Source: Rubrivivax rivuli
Lineage (GTDB): Bacteria > Pseudomonadota > Gammaproteobacteria > Burkholderiales > Burkholderiaceae_C
Length of the DNA: 64,000 bases
Direction: 5' to 3'
Assembly: GCF_004016505.1 (NCBI RefSeq)
Contig: NZ_SACR01000002.1
Location: 806,001-870,000 of the forward strand
Part shown: positions 16,442-24,579 of the stretch, in pieces
Layout of the letters: the number at the start of each line of letters is the position of its first letter
Numbering within the stretch: the first letter of the stretch is position 1
Notes under the pieces: model-generated
The model's input: only the letters and a program-made list of their open reading frames with translations
The model's database searches: none
Told to the model about the DNA's origin: nothing
Translations under genes and position numbers: made by a program

Positions 16442-17959
16442 GTGAGCAAGCCCACCCCCCACCCCGCCCCGCCGCGCCTGGCGCGCGCCCTCGTGTGGAT
16501 GCGCCGCGACCTGCGCACCGACGACCACGCCGCCCTGCACCACGCGCTGAAAGCCGCGCGGCAGGTGTGGTGCGTGTTCGTCTTCGACCGCGACATCCTC
16601 GACCCCCTGCCCCGGGCCGACCGCCGGGTCGAGTTCATCCGCGACAGCCTGGTCGGCGTGGACGCCGAACTGCGCGCACTGGCCGTCTCGCACGGCGTGG
16701 AAGGCGCCGGGCTCATCGTGCTGCACGGCTGGCCGAAGCAGGCCATCCCCGAATTGGCGGCGCGGCTGCAGGTACAGGCCGTCTACGCCAGCCACGACGA
16801 CGAGCCCGCGGCGCAGGCGCGCGACGCCCAGGTACGGGGTCGCCTGGCCGAAGCCGGCGTGATGCTGCACACCGTGAAGGACCACGTGGTCTTCGAGCGC
16901 AGCGAAGTGCTCACGATGAGCGGCGGCGCGTTCTCGGTCTTCACGCCCTACAAGAACGCGTGGCTGAAGAGGTGCGAGCCCTACTTCCTGAGCGCATGGC
17001 CGGTGGCGAAACACGCCGGCGCGCTGGCGCCCAAGCCCGAGAACGAGCCCGGCGTGCCGACGCTGGAAGACATCGGCTTCCAGCGCACGAACCTGCACCA
17101 GTTGCGCCTGCCCAGCGGCCCGGCCGGCGCAGAAGAGCTGCTGACCGACTTCCTCGAGCGCATCGACCGCTATGGCGAAACGCGCGACTTCCCGGCCGTC
17201 AAGGGCCCCAGCTACCTCAGCACACACCTGCGCTTCGGCACGGTCAGCGTGCGTCGGCTGGCGCGGCTGGCAATGGATCGCAAGCAGGCCAGCCCGCCGG
17301 CGGCGCCCGATGCCCCACGCGGTGGCGCCGACGTGTGGCTGTCTGAGCTGATCTGGCGCGACTTTTACCACCAGGTGCTGCACCACCACCCGCGCGTGGT
17401 GCAGCAGGCCTTCAAGCCAGAGTACGACCGCATCCGCTGGGAACACGGCAAACACGCCGATGATCTGTTCGCCGCGTGGTGCGAAGGCCGCACGGGCTAC
17501 CCCCTGGTGGACGCGGCCATGCTGCAGCTGGCGCAGACCGGCTACATGCACAACCGCCTGCGCATGGTGGTGGCGAGTTTCCTCACCAAGGACCTGGGCC
17601 TCGACTGGCGCCGCGGCGAAGCCTGGTTCGCGCTGCACCTCAACGACTTCGACCTCGCCGCCAACAACGGCGGCTGGCAGTGGGCTGCGAGCTCGGGCTG
17701 CGATGCACAGCCCTACTTCCGCATCTTCAACCCGGTGAACCAAAGCGAGAAGTTCGACCCGCAGGGCCGCTTCATCAAGCGCTACCTGCCGCAGTTGGCG
17801 GCGTTGCCCGACAAGCTCATCCACGCGCCTTGGTTGGCACGGCCGGTGGACCTGCTGGCCGCCAACATCGAGCTCGGCAAGCACTACCCGCTGCCGGTGG
17901 TGGACCACGCCGTGGCGCGCGAGAAGACGCTGGCGCGTTATGCCGTGGTCAAGGGCTGA
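16442..17959 (+). CDS. phr: Deoxyribodipyrimidine photolyase
   Basis: The 505-residue flavoprotein repairs UV-induced pyrimidine dimers using light. The N-terminal antenna domain begins ALVWMRRDLRTDDHAALHHA. The C-terminal FAD-binding domain contains EGRTGYPLVDAAMLQLAQ, TGYMHNRLRMVVASFL, LNDFDLAANNGGWQWAASSG and RIFNPVNQSEKFDPQG, which identify a class I CPD photolyase. The start is a GTG at 16442 (SKPTPHP), since the frame upstream runs antisense through algH. It stands alone between the divergent algH and the PEP-CTERM genes. Confidence 0.96.
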   Translation: MSKPTPHPAPPRLARALVWMRRDLRTDDHAALHHALKAARQVWCVFVFDRDILDPLPRADRRVEFIRDSLVGVDAELRALAVSHGVEGAGLIVLHGWPKQAIPELAARLQVQAVYASHDDEPAAQARDAQVRGRLAEAGVMLHTVKDHVVFERSEVLTMSGGAFSVFTPYKNAWLKRCEPYFLSAWPVAKHAGALAPKPENEPGVPTLEDIGFQRTNLHQLRLPSGPAGAEELLTDFLERIDRYGETRDFPAVKGPSYLSTHLRFGTVSVRRLARLAMDRKQASPPAAPDAPRGGADVWLSELIWRDFYHQVLHHHPRVVQQAFKPEYDRIRWEHGKHADDLFAAWCEGRTGYPLVDAAMLQLAQTGYMHNRLRMVVASFLTKDLGLDWRRGEAWFALHLNDFDLAANNGGWQWAASSGCDAQPYFRIFNPVNQSEKFDPQGRFIKRYLPQLAALPDKLIHAPWLARPVDLLAANIELGKHYPLPVVDHAVAREKTLARYAVVKG

Positions 17960-18074
17960 GCCCCTTGGGGTCAGCGGGACGGATGTCGAAGCACTTGACA
18001 GCCGAGGGTCCGCTGGCGCTTGCAGAAGTGCAGGCGGCCCCTCAAGCCTTTGTCGAAGAACGGGAAATCGCAGT

Positions 18075-18090
18075 TGGCCTTGATGTTGCT
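18075..18090 (+). promoter_or_regulatory. Sigma-54 (-24/-12) promoter-like element upstream of a PEP-CTERM gene
   Basis: The sequence TGGCCTTGATGTTGCT matches the RpoN consensus TGGCAC(G)N4TTGC(A/T) at TGGC and TTGCT. GG is at 18076-18077 and GC at 18088-18089, exactly ten bases apart. A start near 18101 would give a leader of about 66 bases before the ATG at 18167. PEP-CTERM/exosortase systems are known to be associated with RpoN and the PrsK/PrsR two-component pair, which makes the match more credible. The rest of the 206-base spacer (17960-18166) also holds a small hairpin, CGGGT/ACCCG, at 18118-18130. Confidence 0.6.
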
Positions 18091-18166
18091 TGGCATGCGC
18101 AGGCAGCGCGAACCGCACGGGTTTCACCCGAACAGCGCCGCACAACAACGAACGAGGAGCGAGCTG

Positions 18167-18961
18167 ATGTCCGACCGCAAGAGTCTTGCATCGTTTTCCG
18201 GGGCGTACGCGCTGGGTCTGGCGTTGTTCAGTACCGCTTGGGTTGCACAGGCGGCGCCGATCACCTGGGGCGCGGTCCAGAACGAGACCGGCAACGCGGC
18301 GGAGATCATCACCGGCGGCAGCCTCCATGGCGCTGTCCGCGCGGGAAGCGCTTCCTCGGTGTCGGTGAACGGCGTCAGCTTCGCTGGCGTGTCGGGCTTC
18401 AGTGGCGGTGTGGTGAGTTTCGGCTCTGCCCCGATCAAGCTGTACGGGATGGAAGAAGACATCGCCAGCTACGGCAGTGCGCCTGGCTCCTGGGGCAGCT
18501 ACGGATCGCTGGTTTCAGCCGGCGGCTTCCGCGGGTCCAACATCCCCAACTGCTCCATCCAATCGGGCACATGCCCGTACATCGAGATTGCCAACCTCAC
18601 CATCGGGCAGGCCTACGACGTCCAGATTCTTGAGTCATTCTGGAACTACAACTGGGCCACGCAGTTCAGCGACGGCAGCGGCAATTCGGTCACGCTCAAC
18701 CAAGGCGCACCGGCAGCGCCGTTCGGCTCGACGGCATCCAGCGTTCCTCAATACGTGGTCGGTCGCTTCACCGCAGACCAGGCAACGCAGCGCATCTACA
18801 TGAACAGCACGACCGACCACGTGGTCTTCACGGCCATGCAGGTCAGAACTGCCAACCCGGTGCCCGAACCCACCACCTTGCTGTTGGTGTCTGCGGCGCT
18901 GATGGGGGTTGGCGTGGCCAGCCGCCGGGCCCGGCGCTGCAGCCCCGCCACAGCCGGCTGA
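18167..18961 (+). CDS. PEP-CTERM sorting domain-containing exported protein
   Basis: This 264-residue protein has a signal peptide (about residues 1-30, ending TAWVAQAAP). A Gly/Ser-rich beta-type body follows, with NCSIQSGTCPYIEI and TIGQAYDVQILESFWNYNW. The C-terminal sorting signal is VPEPTTLLLVSAALMGVGVA, then arginines (SRRARR). PEP-CTERM signals are cut by an exosortase and mark proteins for the cell surface or extracellular matrix. A GAGGAG ribosome site lies 7 bases before the ATG. No specific function of the body is recognised. A sigma-54-like element lies upstream. Confidence 0.88.
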   Translation: MSDRKSLASFSGAYALGLALFSTAWVAQAAPITWGAVQNETGNAAEIITGGSLHGAVRAGSASSVSVNGVSFAGVSGFSGGVVSFGSAPIKLYGMEEDIASYGSAPGSWGSYGSLVSAGGFRGSNIPNCSIQSGTCPYIEIANLTIGQAYDVQILESFWNYNWATQFSDGSGNSVTLNQGAPAAPFGSTASSVPQYVVGRFTADQATQRIYMNSTTDHVVFTAMQVRTANPVPEPTTLLLVSAALMGVGVASRRARRCSPATAG

Positions 18962-19091
18962 CGGTCCCGCAGGAGACCCCCTAAAACAACGGGCGGATCT
19001 CCAACCTGCGAGGGGTGGGCGCCGCAGGAGCGGCACCGTGCAATACAGGTCTGCGTGCCCACCGGGCATGCCCTGCCTGCCGGAGAGACCC

Positions 19092-19892
19092 ATGGCCCCC
19101 CACCCTGACCGCACCACGCGCGCCCTGCGCAGCCTGATCGGCCCCGCCACCTTCGCCGCGGCACTGTTGGCCTTCATGCTGCTGGCCAGCAGCCCGGCGC
19201 GCGCCAGCTCGCTGCTGGTGGACGGCTTCGAAGCCCCCGACGAGCCCGCGACCAGCGTGCTCACCGGCATTGGCGAGCGGCAGTTCAACACCTTCTCGCC
19301 CACCGTGCTGGGCGGTGTGCGCGGCCTCTACCACCACACCTACACCAACCCCTTGGGCAGCGTCTCGGCCCTGGCGGCCGGCAACGGCGTGCTCAGCAGC
19401 AGCAACGGCGTGGGCGTGCGCAACGAGGTGCTGGCGCTTTACGGCGCCTTCACGCGCCCCAAGCTGCAGCCCGATGTCGGCGGCCCGCGCCTGGGCTTGG
19501 ACGCCCGGCCCTACGACAGCTTCCAACTCGACTTCACGGGCATGGCCAGCACGATGAACATCAACATCGTGCTCTACACCTCGGCACCGCTGGACCCGAC
19601 GGCCCCGCTGTACTACAGCACCGTGGGCTTGAACGTGGCCCCGGCCTCGCCAGGCGCAGCGCTGCAGGTGGTGGTGCCCTTCGCCAACGACGCCAGCTTC
19701 AACTTCGGGCAGGTGGACGGCATCGCACTGGTGATCGACCGCGCCAACGGCACCACGGGCACCGCCTGGACGCTGGATGGCTTCAGCCTCGTGAGCACCG
19801 TGCCCGAACCCACGCCAGCCATGCTGTGGCTGGCCGGTGCGGCCGCACTGGGATGGCTGTCGCGCCGCCAGCGGCCCCGTGCTCAGGCCTGA
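19092..19892 (+). CDS. PEP-CTERM sorting domain-containing exported protein
   Basis: The 266-residue protein has a long signal peptide (about residues 1-40, LIGPATFAAALLAFMLLASS then PARASS). A beta-sandwich-like domain of unknown function follows, with PYDSFQLDFTGMASTMNINI and GTAWTLDGFSLVS. It ends with the PEP-CTERM signal VPEPTPAMLWLAGAAALGWL and a basic tail ([10 protein letters not shown]). The start at 19092 has GGAGAG nearby. It follows the previous PEP-CTERM gene by 130 bases but is not similar to it in the body. Its stop codon shares a 10-base palindrome with the stop of the convergent GNAT gene. Confidence 0.85.
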   Translation: MAPHPDRTTRALRSLIGPATFAAALLAFMLLASSPARASSLLVDGFEAPDEPATSVLTGIGERQFNTFSPTVLGGVRGLYHHTYTNPLGSVSALAAGNGVLSSSNGVGVRNEVLALYGAFTRPKLQPDVGGPRLGLDARPYDSFQLDFTGMASTMNINIVLYTSAPLDPTAPLYYSTVGLNVAPASPGAALQVVVPFANDASFNFGQVDGIALVIDRANGTTGTAWTLDGFSLVSTVPEPTPAMLWLAGAAALGWLSRRQRPRAQA

Positions 19893-20413
19893 GCGGCCTC
19901 GCCGTCGAAGGGTGGCACTGGCGCGGGCACGAAACCCAGGCTGGCGTACAGCGTCTCGGCGCGTGCATTGCCCTCGGTCACCACCAGGCGCAGCCAGGGC
20001 TCGTCGCCCGCCGCCAGGCGGTTGAGGGCGCGGGTGAGCCCGGCACGCGCCAGACCCTGACGCTGGGCCTGCGGCGCGGTGATCATGAAGGCCACGAAAG
20101 GCCCGCCCCACCACTGCGTGAGCAGCGTGGCCGCCAGCGGTTCGCCGGCACGCTCGGTGACTTCAGACACCGAGGGCATGGGCGGCCCGAACTCACCGGC
20201 GAAGTACTGCGCGACCACCGCACGCGTGTCGTCCAGCGTCTCGCCTTTGTCGTCGATGGTGCCGGCGTAGGCCGCGTGCATCAGCCGCGCCAGCGCTTCC
20301 GTGTCTGCGGGCGTGGGCGGCCGCACCGTGGTGTCGGGTGGCGGTGCGGTGACCCCGCGCGGCCCCACACGGGCGGCCAGCACGAAGCGGCGGGGGCGAC
20401 CTGACACCGCCAT
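19883..20413 (-). CDS. GNAT-family N-acetyltransferase
   Basis: The 176-residue protein has the GNAT fold: TVRPPTPADTEALARLMHAA at the start of the domain, the acetyl-CoA loop APQAQRQGLARAGLTRAL (the R/QxxGxG/A type), and the C-terminal VTEGNARAETLYASLGFVP. The acceptor substrate cannot be told from sequence. It is the last gene of the TetR-RND operon and its ATG shares a base with the hydrolase stop (TGATG), fixing the start. As part of an efflux operon, it may acetylate a pump substrate; that is inference. Confidence 0.83.
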   Translation of the reverse strand: MAVSGRPRRFVLAARVGPRGVTAPPPDTTVRPPTPADTEALARLMHAAYAGTIDDKGETLDDTRAVVAQYFAGEFGPPMPSVSEVTERAGEPLAATLLTQWWGGPFVAFMITAPQAQRQGLARAGLTRALNRLAAGDEPWLRLVVTEGNARAETLYASLGFVPAPVPPFDGEAAQA

Positions 20414-21435
20414 CAAGCCGCAGGCGGCGCTGCGAAGCGTGCCAGCAGCGGGGCGTGCTGCTGCGGCCAGGCCGCCAGGGCGCTGCCGTCGCCGTCGAAC
20501 ACGCCGCGCAGGAAGGCCAGCACCAGGCGCTGGGTGGCCTGCTTCACACGCGGGTTCAGCGTGGCGCCGCCCGTGGTGCTGCGGTCGGTGAACATGCTGT
20601 GCGAGCCGCCTTCGTACACGGCCAGCCACTTGCGCGCGCTGCCGGTGGCCTCGAAGACCTTCACGCGGTCGTCAGCGCCGCTGTAGTAGCCGGGGATGCG
20701 GATCACGTCGTCGGTGGCCGTCACGTGCAGGCTGGGCACGGCCACGCTGGCCAGGATGCGCTGCGGCTCGTCTTCGCCATAGAAGGGCGGCGCCGAGATC
20801 ACGATGGCGGCGCGGATGCGCGCATCGGCCAGGTCGAGCACACTGCCCTCGCGCGCCACACGGGCACCGGCGGCCAGCAGCGTGGTGTTGGCGCCGTAGC
20901 TGTGGCCGCCGGCCACGATGCGCTCGGCCTCGATAGGGCTGCCCAGTTCGCCGGCCAGCAACGTGTCCAGCGCGAAGCGCAGGTCTTGCACGCGGGCCAC
21001 GGCCTCGGCGTCCTGCGCGGCGTTCTGCAAGCGCCCCACCAGGCCGAAGATGCTGCCGCCCCACAGCGTGCGGTCGCTGCCCACGTGCTGCAGGTGCAGG
21101 CTCGCGATGCCGTGGCGCGCCACGTGCTGGCCCAGCCAGGTGTAGCCCCGGCGGCTGCCCCCGATGCCGTGCGAGAACACCACCAAAGGCACGCGCGCAC
21201 CCGCCACGGGCTCGGGCAGGTACAGGCGCACAGGCACCGGGCGCCGGCGGGTGGTGTCGGTCCAATCCAGATCCAGCGCCTGGAAGCGCCGCGTTTCGGC
21301 CTCGGGGGCGGCCGGCGCCGCGCCATCGGTGGCGGCACGCGCACCGCGCGGGGTGGCGAAGGCGGCCAGCGCGGCGGCCGCGCCCAGGCTCAGGCAGCGA
21401 CGGCGGTTCAGCAGCGAGGCGTTCGTGGGCTTCAT
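20413..21435 (-). CDS. Exported alpha/beta hydrolase (PAF-acetylhydrolase/dienelactone-hydrolase-like)
   Basis: The 340-residue protein begins with a twin-arginine-type leader (NRRRCLSLGAAAALAAFA, cut near residue 35) and continues with an alpha/beta hydrolase. The oxyanion region is PLVVFSHGIGGSRRGY, and the nucleophile elbow is GGHSYG with S179. The later DD in HVTATDDVIRIPGYY and the His in EGGSHSMF complete a plausible triad. It would hydrolyse an ester in the periplasm; the substrate is unknown. The start overlaps the stop of the RND pump gene (ATGA), which shows it belongs to the efflux operon. Confidence 0.82.
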   Translation of the reverse strand: MKPTNASLLNRRRCLSLGAAAALAAFATPRGARAATDGAAPAAPEAETRRFQALDLDWTDTTRRRPVPVRLYLPEPVAGARVPLVVFSHGIGGSRRGYTWLGQHVARHGIASLHLQHVGSDRTLWGGSIFGLVGRLQNAAQDAEAVARVQDLRFALDTLLAGELGSPIEAERIVAGGHSYGANTTLLAAGARVAREGSVLDLADARIRAAIVISAPPFYGEDEPQRILASVAVPSLHVTATDDVIRIPGYYSGADDRVKVFEATGSARKWLAVYEGGSHSMFTDRSTTGGATLNPRVKQATQRLVLAFLRGVFDGDGSALAAWPQQHAPLLARFAAPPAA

Positions 21436-24400
21436 GCGGTTTTCTCCGAACCCGGGGCCGGGGCCTCAGGGGCCCCGCGCCGCAGCAGGCGCTGCAGCAG
21501 GCGGATGGCATCGTCCACGTAGGTGAAGAGCACCGGAATCACCAGCAGGCTCAGGAAGGTGCTGGTGATCAGCCCGCCGATCACCACGATGGCCATCGGC
21601 GCACGGAAGCTCGGGTCGGTGCCGATGCCCAGGGCGATGGGCAGCATGCCCGCGCCCATGGCGATGGTGGTCATCACGATGGGCTGCGCACGCTTGTGGC
21701 AGGCGTCGATGATGGCCTCGAAGCGCTTCATGCCGTCGCGCCGCGCCAGGATCACGTAATCGACGAGCAGGATGCTGTTCTTGGTGGCGATGCCCATCAG
21801 CATGATCAGGCCGATCATGCTGGGCATGGAGAGCGCCGTCTGCGTGATGAAGAGCGCGAGGAAGGCCCCCGGGATCGAGAGCACCAGCGCACCGAGGATG
21901 GTGACCGGCTGCACGAAGTCCTTGAACAGCAGCACCAGCACGATGTAGATGCACAGCACGCCCGTCAGCATGGCCAGGCCGAAGCTCGCGAAGAGCTCGC
22001 TCATGGCCTCGGCGTCGCCGATCTCGGTCTGGCTGATGCCCGGCGGCAGGTTCTTCACGCTGTCCAGGGCCATCACCGCTGCCTTCACCTCGCCCAGCGG
22101 CTGCTGGTTCAGCTCGATCTCGAAGTTGACGTTGCGCTGGCGGTTGTAGCGGTCGATGGTGGCCGGCCCGCTGGCGATGGACAGCGTGGCCACGTTGCCG
22201 AGCATCACCGGCCCGTTCTTGCCCGGTACCGGCAGGCGCGCCAGCAGGGCCAGGTCGGTGCGCGCCTCGGCCGGCAGCCGCACGACGATGGGAATCTGGC
22301 GCTGGCTGAGGTTGAGCTTGGCCAGGCTCTGGTCGTAGTCGCCCGCGGTGGCGATGCGCAGCGTGTCGGCAATCGCCGCGGCGCTCACGCCCAGGTCGGC
22401 GGCCCTGTCGGGGTCGGGCCGCACGATGAGCTCGGGCCGCACGAGGCTGCTGCTGCTCGTCACCGCGCCAATGCCGGGGATGGTGCGCAGCTCCTTCTCC
22501 ACCACCGCAGCGTGCGCGCTCAGCGCCGTGCCGTCTTCACCGGCCAGCACCAGCACGTACTTTTCGGCGCTGGCGCCGAAGCCCACCTTCACGCGCACGC
22601 CGGGGATCACCGCCAGCGCCTCGCGCAGCTGGCCCTCGATGTCCTGCTTGGAGATGCCGCCGCTGAAGAGGCTGCTGCGCTCGCCACGCGGCGTCATGTT
22701 GATCGTGAGCGTGGCCTTGGTGACATCGGGCACGCCACCGCCGGGGGTGAAGGTGTCGGCGCCCGTGCTACCCGCGCCGATGGCGGTGTAGACCAGCTTC
22801 ACGTGCTTGTTCTGCTGCACCACCGCGCGCGCCTGCTCGGCGGCCGCGAAGGTCTGCTGGTAGGTGCTGCCCGGCGGCAGCGTCACCGTCACCTGGGTCT
22901 GGCTCAGGTCGTCGGGCGGCAGGAAACCCGTGGGCAGGTAGGGCACCAGCATGAAGCTGCCGACGAAGAACACGCCCGTGGCCAGCAGCGTGAGGATGCG
23001 GTGCTTCAGGCACCAGCCCGCCCAGCCGAGGTAGCGGCCCATCCAGAAGGGCTCGCGGTGCTCGTGTTTCGGCGGCTTCAGGATGTAGGCCGCCATCATG
23101 GGCGTGAGCATGCGCGCCACCACGAGGCTGAAGAACACGGCGATCGCGGCCGTCCAGCCGAACTGCACGAAGAACTTGCCCGGCACGCCGGCCATGAAGG
23201 CCGTGGGCAGGAACACCGCGATCAACGTGAAGGTGGTGGCAATCACCGCCAGGCCGATCTCGTCGGCCGCTTCCATCGCCGCCTGGTAGGGCGTCTTGCC
23301 CATGCGCAGGTGGCGCATGATGTTCTCGATCTCGACGATGGCGTCGTCCACGAGGATGCCCACCACCAGGCTCATCGAGAGCAGCGTCACCGTGTTCAGC
23401 GTGAAGCCGAAGACGTAGTGCATGGCCGCGAAGGCCGGGATGATGGACAAGGGCAAGGCGGTCGCCGCCACCAGCGTGGCGCGCCAGTCGCGCAGGAAGA
23501 GCCACACCACCAGCACCGCCAGCACGGCGCCCTCCAGCAGCAGGTACATGCTGCCTTCGTAGTTCTCGACCACCGGGTCGACGAAGTTGAAGGCCTCGGT
23601 GACGGTGACGTCGGGGTGGTCGGCCCGCAGCTTGTCCAGGGCTGCGCGCACGCCGTCGGCTACATCGGTTTCACCCGCGCCGCGCGAGCGCACGATCTCG
23701 AAACCCACCACCGGCTGGCCGTTGAGCAAGGCGCCGCTGCGCTGCTCGGCCACGGTGTCGGTGACGGTGGCCACCTGGTCCAGGCGGATGCGGCGGCCAT
23801 CGGCCAGGTTGATCTCCAGCCGGCCCAGCTCGGCCGCGCTCTGCACGGTGGCGATGGTGCGCACGCTCTGCTCGATGCCGCCCACGTCGGCACGGCCGCC
23901 TGAGGCCTCTTGCTGCACGTTGCGCAGCTGGCGCGAGATGTCGGCCGCGCTGGCGTTCAGCGCCAGCAGGCGCGCCGGGTCGAGCGCCACGCGCACCTCG
24001 CGCGTGACACCGCCCACGCGCGCCACGCTGCCCACGCCGCGCACGGCGAGCATGGCCTTGGTGACCTCGTTGTCGACGAACCAGCTCAGCGCCTCGTCGT
24101 CCATGCGCGAGCTCGCCACCGTGTAGGTGAGGATGGGCGCACCGGCCAGTTCCAGCTTGCTGATGACGGGGTCGCGCAGCTCACCGGGCAGGTCAGAGCG
24201 CACACGCGCCACGGCCGAGCGCACGTCGTCCAGCGCCTCCTGCGTGGGCTTCTCCAGGCGGAACTCCACGGTGACGATGGCCACGCCATCCTGCACCTTG
24301 GTGTAGATGTTCTTCACGCCCTGCAGCGAGGCCACGGCGTTCTCGATCTTGCGCGCCACCTCGGTTTCCATCTGCGCCGGCGCGGTGCCGGGCAGGCTGG

Positions 24401-24545
24401 CGGTGACGTTGATGGTGGGCAGGTCGATGTCCGGGAACTGCTGGATCTTCATCGACTGGAAACCCAGCAGCCCCGCCAGCGTGAGCATGACGAAGAACAT
24501 CACCGCCGGGATCGGGTTGCGTATGCACCAGGCTGACACGTTCAT
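21432..24545 (-). CDS. RND efflux transporter, inner-membrane pump (HAE1/AcrB-like family)
   Basis: The 1037-residue pump has the usual RND layout: TM1 followed by a large periplasmic loop, TM2-6, a second loop, and TM7-12. Key proton-relay residues are visible: the paired aspartates in TM4 (VVGILVDDAIVEIENI) and the lysine in TM10 (GIATKNSILLVDYVI). The N-terminus reads WCIRNPIPAVMFFVM and QQFPDIDLPTINV, as in the MexK/MdtB-type branch. It exchanges protons for a drug or metabolite and works with the neighbouring periplasmic adaptor and outer-membrane channel. It starts 34 bases after the adaptor gene. Confidence 0.96.
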   Translation of the reverse strand: MNVSAWCIRNPIPAVMFFVMLTLAGLLGFQSMKIQQFPDIDLPTINVTASLPGTAPAQMETEVARKIENAVASLQGVKNIYTKVQDGVAIVTVEFRLEKPTQEALDDVRSAVARVRSDLPGELRDPVISKLELAGAPILTYTVASSRMDDEALSWFVDNEVTKAMLAVRGVGSVARVGGVTREVRVALDPARLLALNASAADISRQLRNVQQEASGGRADVGGIEQSVRTIATVQSAAELGRLEINLADGRRIRLDQVATVTDTVAEQRSGALLNGQPVVGFEIVRSRGAGETDVADGVRAALDKLRADHPDVTVTEAFNFVDPVVENYEGSMYLLLEGAVLAVLVVWLFLRDWRATLVAATALPLSIIPAFAAMHYVFGFTLNTVTLLSMSLVVGILVDDAIVEIENIMRHLRMGKTPYQAAMEAADEIGLAVIATTFTLIAVFLPTAFMAGVPGKFFVQFGWTAAIAVFFSLVVARMLTPMMAAYILKPPKHEHREPFWMGRYLGWAGWCLKHRILTLLATGVFFVGSFMLVPYLPTGFLPPDDLSQTQVTVTLPPGSTYQQTFAAAEQARAVVQQNKHVKLVYTAIGAGSTGADTFTPGGGVPDVTKATLTINMTPRGERSSLFSGGISKQDIEGQLREALAVIPGVRVKVGFGASAEKYVLVLAGEDGTALSAHAAVVEKELRTIPGIGAVTSSSSLVRPELIVRPDPDRAADLGVSAAAIADTLRIATAGDYDQSLAKLNLSQRQIPIVVRLPAEARTDLALLARLPVPGKNGPVMLGNVATLSIASGPATIDRYNRQRNVNFEIELNQQPLGEVKAAVMALDSVKNLPPGISQTEIGDAEAMSELFASFGLAMLTGVLCIYIVLVLLFKDFVQPVTILGALVLSIPGAFLALFITQTALSMPSMIGLIMLMGIATKNSILLVDYVILARRDGMKRFEAIIDACHKRAQPIVMTTIAMGAGMLPIALGIGTDPSFRAPMAIVVIGGLITSTFLSLLVIPVLFTYVDDAIRLLQRLLRRGAPEAPAPGSEKTA

Positions 24546-24579
24546 GGTTGCGGCTTTCGCGGTAAGGGGTGCCGGGGTG

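Noticed and set aside
17995..18000. TTGACA upstream of the first PEP-CTERM gene as a sigma-70 -35 box
   Set aside because: At 16-18 bases downstream there is only GC-rich sequence (gcttgc), no -10. The sigma-54-like element further on fits better.
19006..19019. A 14-base match (CTGCGAGGGGTGGG) shared with 49736-49749
   Set aside because: Both sites are in spacers, but the match is short, GC-rich and without shared flanks, so chance is a fair explanation in DNA of this composition.
19064..19073. Palindrome GGGCATGCCC before the second PEP-CTERM gene
   Set aside because: Ten-base GC palindromes are frequent here and no second site or promoter fits around it.
21696..23903. A 735-codon plus-strand frame opposite the RND pump
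   Set aside because: Shadow of the pump gene; composition and lack of motifs show it is not coding.
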